A stretch of DNA of 64,000 nucleotides from CAMLIZ01 sp036231905 (GTDB lineage Bacteria > Pseudomonadota > Gammaproteobacteria > Burkholderiales > Burkholderiaceae_C), in contig NZ_JAZARE010000007.1 of the NCBI RefSeq assembly GCF_036231905.1, forward strand, positions 294,225-358,224, given 5' to 3'. Below are positions 26,801 through 35,400 of this stretch, piece after piece. How positions within the stretch are numbered: position 1 is the first letter of the stretch; each line of letters begins with the position of its first letter. Both the position numbers and the translations under genes were made by a program. Under the pieces are notes generated by a model that saw only the letters and a list, made by a program, of their open reading frames with translations, was not told the origin of the DNA and ran no database searches.

Positions 26801-27452
26801 GGCCTTGGATGCCGAACTCGCCGCGCTGGCCAGCGCGCAGGCCGGTTGGGCCGAACGCGGCGTGGCGCAACGCCTTGCCTGCCTGCAGGCGCTGACCCGT
26901 TCGCTGCCGGACACCGCCGCGCAGGCCTGGGCACGCGCGCTCGATGGCGCTGAAGCGGCACTGGCCGATCGCGAGCTGCCCGGCCCCACGGGCGAGAGCA
27001 ACGAGCTGCGCCTGCATGCGCGCGGCATCTTCGTGTTGCTGTCCGATGGCGCTTCGGCGGCCGACATGGCCAGCGCCGTGGCCAGTGCGCTGGTGACCGG
27101 CAATGCGCTGGTGCTGACGCAGGCCGCCGACTGGCCGGCGCTGCAGCAGACCTGGGCCCACGCGGAAGGTGTGCGCGACGTGCTGAAGCTGCTGCCGGCG
27201 TCGGCCGCGCAGCCCTTGCTGGAGCAGCCCGGCATCGCGGGTGTGTGGGTGGCCTCGGACGAGGCGGCGCGTGCGGCCTGGCGCCGGCTGGCGCGCCGGT
27301 CTGGCGCGATCTTGCCGATCGTGACGGCTGCCGATACCAGCGACCCGCGTCAGCGCTACCGTTTCTGCGCCGAGCAGACGCTCACCATCAACACCGCCGC
27401 CGCGGGCGGCAACGCGGCGCTGCTGGCTGGCATCCCGGCCGGCGGGGTGTGA
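23838..27452 (+). CDS. putA: bifunctional proline dehydrogenase / P5C dehydrogenase PutA (type B)
   Basis: A 1204-residue PutA that oxidises proline to glutamate in two steps with substrate channelling. The proline dehydrogenase barrel spans roughly residues 100-430 (SIKLSALFCRYEDAQR, RFMVRLVKGAYWDGEIKRAQ, FATHNAGTIAAI, and the flavin-site RVYAPVGEHRDLLAYLVRRLLENGANSSFV). The aldehyde dehydrogenase spans about 500-960, with AKPAEQTP, FTGSTQVA and catalytic Cys780 in RSAGQRCSALR. A 240-residue C-terminal ALDH-like domain follows, as in type B PutA. The start at 23838 is preferred; the frame is open to 23595, but that part is antisense to the Lrp gene. There is no N-terminal RHH DNA-binding domain, so it is not its own repressor. 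Confidence 0.97.
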   Translation: MSPATTAPFPAPPQRARLPFPYRPELDVVQQALQSVRAQLDWPAAVRAATPWVQAVRDKPAPFWAMESLLREYPISSAEGLALMRLAEALLRVPDAETAVALTADQLGKAQFDGGSEGPHKMLASLSASAIALSKRFLPDAQGQSGLLSRLGAKTVVGATVRAIQLLGRQFVLGRSIGEAMDEASGQRKAAAGSLRFSYDMLGEGARTEHDAERYLAAYRHAIESIAAGRVAPSPEGADGISIKLSALFCRYEDAQRDRVFAVLLPRVWSLIELAAKANLNLTIDAEESDRLELSLDVLDSLSERIATAFPQWRGFGLAVQAYQTRVLAVVDEVARIARSHGLRFMVRLVKGAYWDGEIKRAQELGLPGYPVFTHKQHTDIAYLAAARALLAHKDVIYPQFATHNAGTIAAILQMAQAADAPFEMQRLHGMGEGIYREVLKNPAIACRVYAPVGEHRDLLAYLVRRLLENGANSSFVHQLADEQVSPQELLASPLLGVQPQPSQPLPVALYGAARRNSTGADLAVIAQREPLQAAVAATVVPPVVEAQAADVEATMARLHAGFTAWNARPVGERAAILQRAADALDARLPEFCGLLVKEAHKTLGDCVAEVREAVDFLRYYAVEAQQHLGAERGRGVFVCISPWNFPLAIFAGQVVAALVAGNTVAAKPAEQTPAVAQAMVALLHDAGVPPDALQLLHGPGETVGAALVAHVHTAGVCFTGSTQVAQIINRSLAAKDGPMVPLIAETGGLNAMLVDSTALPEQVVDSVVLSAFRSAGQRCSALRLLCVHESIAEGVIEMLRGAMAELVVGDPARYETDVGPVIDDEAFQNIGAQVQRLKREARLLGETWVDSTVPRLVAPVAFELQRAADLRQEIFGPVLHVVRWGGEVDAVVDEINALGYGLTFGVQTRIDSRARRLADRARIGNVYVNRNMIGAVVGVQPFGGEGLSGTGPKAGGPHYLWRFVAPAARSTRPVSRGAAVPSRSDVPALDAELAALASAQAGWAERGVAQRLACLQALTRSLPDTAAQAWARALDGAEAALADRELPGPTGESNELRLHARGIFVLLSDGASAADMASAVASALVTGNALVLTQAADWPALQQTWAHAEGVRDVLKLLPASAAQPLLEQPGIAGVWVASDEAARAAWRRLARRSGAILPIVTAADTSDPRQRYRFCAEQTLTINTAAAGGNAALLAGIPAGGV

Positions 27453-27461
27453 AGCGCTTGC

Positions 27462-27842
27462 TCAGGTGTGGATCAGCCGGCCGCCGGCGAACGACCAGTT
27501 CTCCCAGGTCGTTTCCTTGAAGCACACCATCACGTGCTCGGTGTTCAGGCCCAGGGCGGCGAGGCTGGCCATCAGGTCGGCCAGCAGCTTTTTCTTCACC
27601 TTCACGCTGCGGCCCGCCGACCACAGGATCTCGATCAGCGCGAAGTCCTCGCCGCGGTCTGATTCGAGGTCGGGATAGCGCGCGTCGTAGCGGAAGTTGT
27701 CGGCCCCCAGCTCCAGCACGCGGTGGAACCGGTCGGTTTCCGGCACGCCCGATGCGACGAGCGCGCGGTGCACCGCATCGAGGATGCCCGCATTGCGGGC
27801 GGCGGGCTGGTGGCTGCGCACGGTGAGCGTGACAAGCGGCAT
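27462..27842 (-). CDS. tautomerase family protein
   Basis: A 126-residue tautomerase-superfamily protein. With initiator Met removed, the mature N-terminus is Pro-Leu-Val-Thr-Leu, giving the catalytic Pro1; this fixes the start at 27842 rather than the upstream codon at 27887. Further motifs are LVASGVPETDRFHRVLEL, ALIEILWSAGRSVKVKKKLLADL and a C-terminal NWSFAGGRL (typical of the Tautomerase_2 group). Substrate unknown. A divergent LysR gene 91 bp away is the likely regulator. Convergent with putA, 9 bp between stops. Confidence 0.9.
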   Translation of the reverse strand: MPLVTLTVRSHQPAARNAGILDAVHRALVASGVPETDRFHRVLELGADNFRYDARYPDLESDRGEDFALIEILWSAGRSVKVKKKLLADLMASLAALGLNTEHVMVCFKETTWENWSFAGGRLIHT

Positions 27843-27933
27843 GGTGGGCTCCTGTGTGTTGACAGGCTCACTGTAGGGCGCGAGCATGCTGCAGTGAAGC
27901 GGAATGATCCGCAGACATTCAGCAGGCCTTCAG

Positions 27934-28773
27934 ATGAATCACCTCGACCCCGCCTGGCTGCACAGCTTCGTCGCGATCGCGCGCAGCGGCTCTGTCACCG
28001 CCGCGGCGCGCCAGGTGCATCGTGCGCAGTCGGCCGTGAGCAGCCACCTGCGCCAGCTGGAAGGTGCGGTGGGCACCCGGCTGGCCGAACGCAGCACGCG
28101 CTCGCTGGCGCTCACCGCCGAGGGCGAACGTTTCCTGCCCTATGCGCAGCGGCTGCTCGCGCTGCAGCAGGAGGCGCGGGCGGCGGTGCAACCGCGCGCC
28201 GACGCCGGCGTGCTGCGTGTGGGCATCAGCGAGTACTTCCTGCCTGCGCGGCTGGACGGGCTGCTCGCCGTGCTGGACGACGCTGCCGACGGGCGGCGCC
28301 TCGAGCTGCTGTGGGCTGGCTCCGCGGTCTTGCGCCGCCTGTGGCAGGGCCATGAGGTCGATCTGGCGGTGGTGTCGGGCGTGGAGCCCGCGCCGGTAGC
28401 GGGCTCGCGCCTGCTGCGGCGCGAGCCGCTGGCCTGGGTGGCCTCGCCGGCGCTGGTGTTGCCGGCGCACGGGCCGGCGCCGCTGGTGCTGCTGGGGCCG
28501 GACTGCGCACTGCGCGACATCGCGCTGGCGGCCTTGTCGCGCACCGGGCGGCCGCACGCGGTGCGGCTCACCTGCAGCGGCAGCCAGGGCGCGGTGGCCG
28601 CCATACGCGCCGGCTGGGGCGTGGGCTGCCTCAACCACGCCGCCATTCCGGCCGACCTGGTGCGTCTGGACTGGCCTTCGCCGGGCCGGCTGGATTTCCA
28701 CCTGCTGGCCCGCCCGGCGGCCCGGCGCCCGGGCGCGGCACTGGCCGCGTGGGCGCGTTCAGGCGGGCAATGA
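27934..28773 (+). CDS. LysR family transcriptional regulator
   Basis: A 279-residue LysR protein; HTH MNHLDPAWLHSFVAIARSGSVTAAARQVHRAQSAVSSHLRQLEGAVGTRLAERSTRSLALTAEGERFLPYAQRLL. The effector half is short but complete (VLRVGISEYFLPARLDGLL, AAIRAGWGVGCLNHAAIPADLV). Start at 27934, 10 codons inside the open frame, matches the family N-terminus. Divergent to the tautomerase gene, which it probably controls. Confidence 0.92.
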   Translation: MNHLDPAWLHSFVAIARSGSVTAAARQVHRAQSAVSSHLRQLEGAVGTRLAERSTRSLALTAEGERFLPYAQRLLALQQEARAAVQPRADAGVLRVGISEYFLPARLDGLLAVLDDAADGRRLELLWAGSAVLRRLWQGHEVDLAVVSGVEPAPVAGSRLLRREPLAWVASPALVLPAHGPAPLVLLGPDCALRDIALAALSRTGRPHAVRLTCSGSQGAVAAIRAGWGVGCLNHAAIPADLVRLDWPSPGRLDFHLLARPAARRPGAALAAWARSGGQ

Positions 28774-28821
28774 GGTCGGGTTCGCCGGGTGCAGCGCCCG
28801 CCGGTCAGTCCCGAGTGACCA

Positions 28822-29790
28822 TCACTGATCGAGCTTCAGCCCGATCTTGTCGATGATGGCGCCCCAGCGCTTCATGTCGGCGGCCACGGTGTTGCGGAAG
28901 TCCGCCACAGTGCCACCGCCGGCCTGCAGCCCCTGCGCGTCGAAGCTCGCTTTCACGGCCGGGTCATGCAGCACCGCATTCACGTCGGCGTTGATCTTCT
29001 GCACCACCGCGTCGGGCGTGCCGCTGGCCACGAACAGGCCGTTCCAGATCATCGCGTCCACGTGAGGCAGGCCGCTTTCCACCAGGGTGGGCAGCTCCTT
29101 CAGCGACTCCATGCGCTGGCGCCCGGTGGTGGCGATCAGGCGGATCTTGCCGCCCTTGGCCAGCGGCAGCAGCGCCGGTGCGGCGGCAATCAAGGCATCG
29201 GTTTCGCCGGCGGCGACGCTCATGCCCGCGGGCGGCGAGCCGTTGAACGGGATGTGCGTGGCCTGGGCGCCGGCTTCGGCGAGCAGCAGCTCCATCGTCA
29301 GGTGCGACGAGCTGCCCTGCCCGATCGAGGCGTAGTTCATCTTGCCGGCCTTCTGCCTGGCCAGGGCCACGAACTCCTGCGGCGTCTTCACCGGCAACGC
29401 CGCGTTCACGGCCAGCACGTTGGCCTGCAGGGTGGTCATCACGACCGGGGTGAGGTCCTTCACCGGGTCGTAGGGCATCTTCTTGTACATGAAGGGCGCG
29501 AAGGCAATTGGGCCGTTGAAGCCCACCGCAATCGTGTGGCCGTCGGCCGGCGCCTTGGCCGCCACGTCCACGCCCAGCATGCCGCCGGCGCCCGGCTTGT
29601 TGTCCACCACCACCGCTTGGCCCCAGCGGTCCTTCAGCTTGTCGGCCAGCAGGCGCGCCACCACGTCCAGCGAGCTGCCAGCGGGCGCGGGCACCACGAT
29701 CTTCACGGCATGGGTGGGCCAGGTGGCCTGCGCCTGCGCTGCGAACGGCAGGGCAGCGGCAAGGGCGACGAGCAGGCGGCGTTGCAGCAT
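28822..29790 (-). CDS. Bug/TctC family tripartite tricarboxylate transporter receptor
   Basis: A 322-residue periplasmic solute-binding protein. Signal peptide MLQRRLLVALAAALPFAAQAQA; mature start WPTHAVKIVVPAPAGSSLDVVARLLADKLK is the classic Bug motif, followed by VVVDNKPGAGGMLGVDVAAKAPADGHT. The family is hugely expanded in Burkholderiales, and most members are orphans without tctAB, as here. Ligand unknown (often a carboxylate or aromatic acid). It lies downstream of gdhA on the same strand but beyond a terminator. Confidence 0.95.
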   Translation of the reverse strand: MLQRRLLVALAAALPFAAQAQATWPTHAVKIVVPAPAGSSLDVVARLLADKLKDRWGQAVVVDNKPGAGGMLGVDVAAKAPADGHTIAVGFNGPIAFAPFMYKKMPYDPVKDLTPVVMTTLQANVLAVNAALPVKTPQEFVALARQKAGKMNYASIGQGSSSHLTMELLLAEAGAQATHIPFNGSPPAGMSVAAGETDALIAAAPALLPLAKGGKIRLIATTGRQRMESLKELPTLVESGLPHVDAMIWNGLFVASGTPDAVVQKINADVNAVLHDPAVKASFDAQGLQAGGGTVADFRNTVAADMKRWGAIIDKIGLKLDQ

Positions 29791-29809
29791 GGTGTGTGAG
29801 GCTAAAGTG

Positions 29810-29830
29810 AAAAAGGCCCCGAAGGGCCCT
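29810..29830 (-). terminator. intrinsic terminator of gdhA
   Basis: Minus strand: AGGGCCC, UUCG tetraloop, GGGCCTT then TTT. Seven-pair stem (one G-U) with an ultra-stable UUCG loop and a T-run, 26 bases after the gdhA stop. Confidence 0.88.
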
Positions 29831-29856
29831 CGATCGTACCTGTCACTACCAGTGCT

Positions 29857-31131
29857 TCAGGGATACAGGCCACGTTCTTCACGGGCCATGAGGATCCGTT
29901 CACAGGCCACTGCGAAGGTCGCGGTGCGCAGGCTGATCTTGTGGCGGTCGGCCGTGTCCCAGATCTTCTTCAGCGCGTCGACCATGATCTTGTCCAGCCG
30001 CACGTTGATCTCGTCCTCGCTCCAGAAGAAGCTCGAGAAGTCCTGCACCCACTCAAAGTAGGAGACGGTCACGCCGCCGGCATTGCAGATCACGTCCGGC
30101 ACCACCAGCACGCCGCGGTCGGCCAGGATGTCGTCGGCGCTGGGCACCGTGGGGCCGTTGGCGCCTTCGAGCACCAGCTTGGCGGTGATGCGCTCGGCGC
30201 GCTTGGCGTCGATCTGGCCTTCCAGCGCGGCCGGGATCAGGATGTCGCACTTGACGTCCCAGAACGCCTCGTTGTCGATGCGCTCGGCGCCCTTGAAGTT
30301 GCCCACACCGCCGTCGCGCTTGAGCACCGGCATCAGCTCGGCCAGGTCCATGCCGTTGCTGTTGACGATGGTGCCGGTATGGTCCTGCACCGCCACGATC
30401 TTGGCGCCTGCTTGTGCAAACAGCTCGGCTGCGGACGAGCCCACGTTGCCGAAGCCCTGCACGGCCACGCGCGCGCCGTCCAGCGGCATACCGATGCGGC
30501 GGGCGGCTTCGCGGCCGGTGACGAACACGCCGCGGCCGGTGGCCTTCACGCGGCCCAGCGAGCCGCCCAGGTGGATCGGCTTGCCGGTGACCACGCCGGT
30601 GGCGGTGCCGCCGACGTTCATCGAGTACGTGTCCATCATCCAGGCCATGATCTGGCCGTTGGTGTTCACGTCGGGCGCTGGGATGTCCTGCTGCGGGCCG
30701 ATGATGATGCCGATCTCGCTGGTGTAGCGGCGCGTCATGCGCTCCAGCTCCTTCATCGACAGCTTGCTCGGGTCGACGCGGATGCCACCCTTGGCGCCGC
30801 CGTAGGGCAGGTTCACTGCGGCCGTCTTCACCGTCATCCAGGCTGACAGCGCCATCACTTCTTCCAGCGTCACGTCGGGGTGGTAGCGCACACCGCCCTT
30901 GCCCGGGCCGCGCGACATGTTGTGCTGCACGCGGTAGCCTTCGAAGTGGGCCACGGTGCCGTCATCCAGCTCGATCGGGATGTCGACGATCAGCGTGCGC
31001 TTGGGGCGCTTGAGGGTCTCGCCCCAGCGGGCCAGGTGGCCCAGGTAGGGCATCACGCGGTCGACCTGGGAGAGGTAGGTGCCCCACGGACTGTCGGCGG
31101 TGGGATGGACGAAGGAAAGAGGGCTGCTCAT
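29857..31131 (-). CDS. gdhA: glutamate dehydrogenase (Glu/Leu/Phe/Val family)
   Basis: A 424-residue hexameric-type glutamate dehydrogenase linking glutamate and 2-oxoglutarate plus ammonia. Motifs: YRVQHNMSRGPGKGGVRYHPDVTLEEV, catalytic Lys in LPYGGAKGGIRVDP, PAPDVNTNGQIMAWMMD, Rossmann VAVQGFGNVGSSAAEL, ILEGANGPTVPSAD-like LVLEGANGPTVPSADDIL, and the C-terminal NAGGVTVSYFEWVQ. The AxQDxPAPDVxT segment favours an NAD-linked catabolic enzyme. Fits the downstream step after PutA in proline catabolism. Terminator at 29810. Confidence 0.97.
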   Translation of the reverse strand: MSSPLSFVHPTADSPWGTYLSQVDRVMPYLGHLARWGETLKRPKRTLIVDIPIELDDGTVAHFEGYRVQHNMSRGPGKGGVRYHPDVTLEEVMALSAWMTVKTAAVNLPYGGAKGGIRVDPSKLSMKELERMTRRYTSEIGIIIGPQQDIPAPDVNTNGQIMAWMMDTYSMNVGGTATGVVTGKPIHLGGSLGRVKATGRGVFVTGREAARRIGMPLDGARVAVQGFGNVGSSAAELFAQAGAKIVAVQDHTGTIVNSNGMDLAELMPVLKRDGGVGNFKGAERIDNEAFWDVKCDILIPAALEGQIDAKRAERITAKLVLEGANGPTVPSADDILADRGVLVVPDVICNAGGVTVSYFEWVQDFSSFFWSEDEINVRLDKIMVDALKKIWDTADRHKISLRTATFAVACERILMAREERGLYP

Positions 31132-31332
31132 GGCATGGTCCTAACGATGTTTTCGGTTCACGGAATCTTGGTTCGCGCCGCCTCGTGAGCGGGCGACGCC
31201 GTGTGCCGCGCACTGTAGGCGTCTTGTCACCGGATTTGTCACGGAGCCCCATGCGACCTTTGCATGACCCCTGCGAGTGCCTCTCATGCCGCATCAGGGT
31301 TTGTGCCGAATCCGCCTCACTACACTCGCCGC

Positions 31333-32148
31333 ATGGACACCTCGCACATCCTCTTCATCGGCGGCGGCAACATGGCCAGCGCCATCGTCGGCGGCCTGCT
31401 CAAGGCCGGGCGCCCCCCGCAATCCATCAGCGTGGTCGAGCCTTTCGAGGCCCAGCGCGACCGCCTGCAGGCGCAGTACGGTGTGCACACCCTCGCCGCC
31501 GCGGATGCCGGCCTGGCGCGGGCCGGCCTGGTGGTGTGGGCGGTGAAGCCGCAACTGTTCCGCGAAGCGGCTGCGCCGTGTGCGCCGTTCGTGGGCCAGG
31601 CCCTGCACCTGAGCGTGATGGCCGGCATCCGCAGCGACGCGATCGCCCAGGCCACAGGCAGCGAGCGTGTGGTGCGTGCGATGCCCAATACGCCCGCGCT
31701 GATCGGCCTCGGGATTTCCGGTCTTTTTGCACGGCCTGCGGTGAGCACCGATGACCGCGCGCTGGTCGAGCAGGTGCTGCAGCCCACCGGCACCACCTGC
31801 TGGGTCGAGCGTGAGCAGGACCTGGATGCCGTGACGGCCCTGTCCGGTTCGGGCCCTGCGTACGTCTTCTACTTCGTCGAAGCCATGATGCAGGCGGCGG
31901 TGGAGATGGGCTTGAGCGAAGCGCAGGGCAAGCAGCTCGCGCTGGCCACCTTCGCCGGCGCCACCGCGCTGGCCCAGCAGTCGGAAGATCCGCCCGCGCT
32001 GCTGCGCGAACGGGTCACCTCCAAGGGCGGCACCACGCATGCGGCACTGAGCTCGCTGGAGCGTGCGGATGTGAAGGCGGCCTTCGTGGCCGCGCTCAAG
32101 GCCGCCCAGCAGCGCGCCAGGGAGCTGGGCGACGAGTTCGGCGGCTGA
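31333..32148 (+). CDS. proC: pyrroline-5-carboxylate reductase
   Basis: A 271-residue ProC, which reduces P5C to proline with NAD(P)H, the last step of proline synthesis. Rossmann GGGNMASAIVGGLLKAG; VVRAMPNTPALIGLGISGLFA; signature DAVTALSGSGPAYVFYFVEAMMQAAVEMGL; ERVTSKGGTTHAAL. The start at 31333 puts the Rossmann strand at residue 6 as in other ProCs. Divergent from gdhA with 201 bp between; putA, gdhA and proC together form a proline/glutamate hub. Confidence 0.97.
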   Translation: MDTSHILFIGGGNMASAIVGGLLKAGRPPQSISVVEPFEAQRDRLQAQYGVHTLAAADAGLARAGLVVWAVKPQLFREAAAPCAPFVGQALHLSVMAGIRSDAIAQATGSERVVRAMPNTPALIGLGISGLFARPAVSTDDRALVEQVLQPTGTTCWVEREQDLDAVTALSGSGPAYVFYFVEAMMQAAVEMGLSEAQGKQLALATFAGATALAQQSEDPPALLRERVTSKGGTTHAALSSLERADVKAAFVAALKAAQQRARELGDEFGG

Positions 32149-32178
32149 CGCGGGCCCGGCGGCTCGCGCGTGCGGCGC

Positions 32179-33060
32179 TCAGCCGCGCAGCAGGAAGTCC
32201 AGTACGATGCCGGCGAACACCGCGAAGCCCACCCAGTGGTTGAGTCGGAAGGAGCGGAAGCAGCCGTCCCGGCTGCGCTCGCGGATCAGGGTGAAGTGCC
32301 ACACCGCCTGCGCCACGCCGGCCACGATGCCGGCGACGAAGGCCGCGCCCAGGCCCTGGCTTAAGCCCAGCGCCAGCCAGAACGCAAAGTAAAGCCCGTA
32401 GAAGCCCATCACCGCGGCCACGTCGAAGCGGCCCAGCGTGAGCGCGGAAGTCTTGATGCCGATGCGGATGTCGTCGTCGCGGTCCACCATCGCGTAAGCG
32501 GTGTCGTAGGCCAGCACCCAGAACAGGTTGCCGATGAGCAGCCACCACGCCAAGGCCGGCACACGCGACTGCACGGCCGCAAACGCCATCGGAATGCCGA
32601 AGCTGAAGGCTACGCCCAGCACCGCCTGCGGCATCGACAAAAAGCGCTTGGTGAACGGATAGACGAGGGCCACGGCCAGCGCCGCGAAGGACCAGCCGAT
32701 GGTGGCCGCATTGGTGGTGAGCACCAGGCCGAAGGCCACCAGCGCCAGCACCGCGCCCAACGCCAGCGCCTCTTTCACCGACACCGCGCCGCTGGTCACA
32801 GGCCGCTGCGCGGTGCGCTTGACGTGGCGGTCGAACTCGCGGTCGGCCACGTCGTTCACGCAGCAGCCGGCGCTGCGCATCAGCACCGTGCCCAGCGTGA
32901 ACACCGCCAAAAGGTGCCAGCCCGGAAAGCCGTGCGCGGCCAGCCACAGCGCAGAGAGCGTGGGCCACAGCAGCAGCAGCCAGCCGGCCGGGCGATCCCA
33001 GCGGATGAGGTTCAGGTAGTTCTGCAGGCGAGACGGGGCGGGGGCGGCAGACGCGGTCAT
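32179..33060 (-). CDS. ubiA: 4-hydroxybenzoate octaprenyltransferase UbiA
   Basis: A 293-residue integral-membrane prenyltransferase (about nine helices) that attaches the polyprenyl tail to 4-hydroxybenzoate in ubiquinone synthesis. The two Asp-rich motifs are intact: CCVNDVADREFDRHVKRT (NDxxDxxxD) and AYDTAYAMVDRDDDIRIGIKTSA (DxxxD). N-terminal RWDRPAGWLLLLWPTLSAL is typical. It follows the DUF2214 gene by 20 bp on the same strand. Convergent with proC. Confidence 0.97.
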   Translation of the reverse strand: MTASAAPAPSRLQNYLNLIRWDRPAGWLLLLWPTLSALWLAAHGFPGWHLLAVFTLGTVLMRSAGCCVNDVADREFDRHVKRTAQRPVTSGAVSVKEALALGAVLALVAFGLVLTTNAATIGWSFAALAVALVYPFTKRFLSMPQAVLGVAFSFGIPMAFAAVQSRVPALAWWLLIGNLFWVLAYDTAYAMVDRDDDIRIGIKTSALTLGRFDVAAVMGFYGLYFAFWLALGLSQGLGAAFVAGIVAGVAQAVWHFTLIRERSRDGCFRSFRLNHWVGFAVFAGIVLDFLLRG

Positions 33061-33080
33061 TCCGCTAGTCTAGGGCGCCA

Positions 33081-33533
33081 CTACATGCCCACACCCTTGG
33101 CCATCAGCGACGCGCACAGCAGGAGCGGCACCAGCAGCACGATCTCTGCATTCAGGCTGCTTGAGATCATCCGATGCTGCGTGTCGGTGACCTGCGGCGC
33201 CCGACCGGCCTTGAGGTCCGGCCCCCACTTCAGGAAGCGGATGGTCGGATAGACGGACAGCAGGCCGATCAGGATGAATAGCGTGAGCTTGGCGTGGAAC
33301 AAGGGCGACTGCGCATAGAAGGACCAGCCCTTCTCGAACAAGGCGGCGCGCGTGAAACCCGCCACCAGCAGGGCGGCCGCAAACACGCCGTACCAGCGAT
33401 CGGCCAATACGAGGCGGCGCGCCTCCCGCGCGGTGAGGTTGCGGCTGTAAGTGAACCACTCGAAGAACAAGGTGGCCGCGATGCCGAAGGCGGCCACGAA
33501 GTGGGCGTAGGCGACGAGGGCGTTGGCAAGCAC
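33081..33533 (-). CDS. DUF2214 family membrane protein
   Basis: A 150-residue protein with four predicted helices. It starts LANALVAYAHFVAAFGIAATLFFEW and has the AREARRLVLADRWYG loop and FHAKLTLFILIGLLSVYPTIRFLKW, the pattern of DUF2214. Function unknown; histidines in helix 1 and the FHAKL helix could bind a cofactor. It is encoded just upstream of ubiA, so probably co-transcribed, which hints at a link to quinone/redox membrane functions, but this is inference. Confidence 0.85.
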   Translation of the reverse strand: MLANALVAYAHFVAAFGIAATLFFEWFTYSRNLTAREARRLVLADRWYGVFAAALLVAGFTRAALFEKGWSFYAQSPLFHAKLTLFILIGLLSVYPTIRFLKWGPDLKAGRAPQVTDTQHRMISSSLNAEIVLLVPLLLCASLMAKGVGM

Positions 33534-33667
33534 CGGCAGCTCCGAAGTTGAGTCGGTGCTGACTGTGCCGCGGCACGGCGCCTGCCGCCGCCCTGTTGCG
33601 ACGAACTGCCGATGCCCGGCGTGAAACGTCGTTGGTGCGCCGCCACCGTGGGCGGCGCTTCCCTCGG

Positions 33668-35299
<1,632 letters not shown>

Positions 35300-35400
35300 G
35301 GAAGCGAAGGCCCTGCGCCGCGGTGGCGGCAGGTGGGGCGACGGGGTGGGAACCCTCTATTATCGACGGACCCCCCGGCCCGTTGCCGGGGCGGTTGCAT

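Noticed and set aside
23814..27161. 1115-codon open frame on the minus strand
   Set aside because: Antisense to putA; composition (His, Arg, Gly, Ala) is that of a shadow frame and no motif is present.
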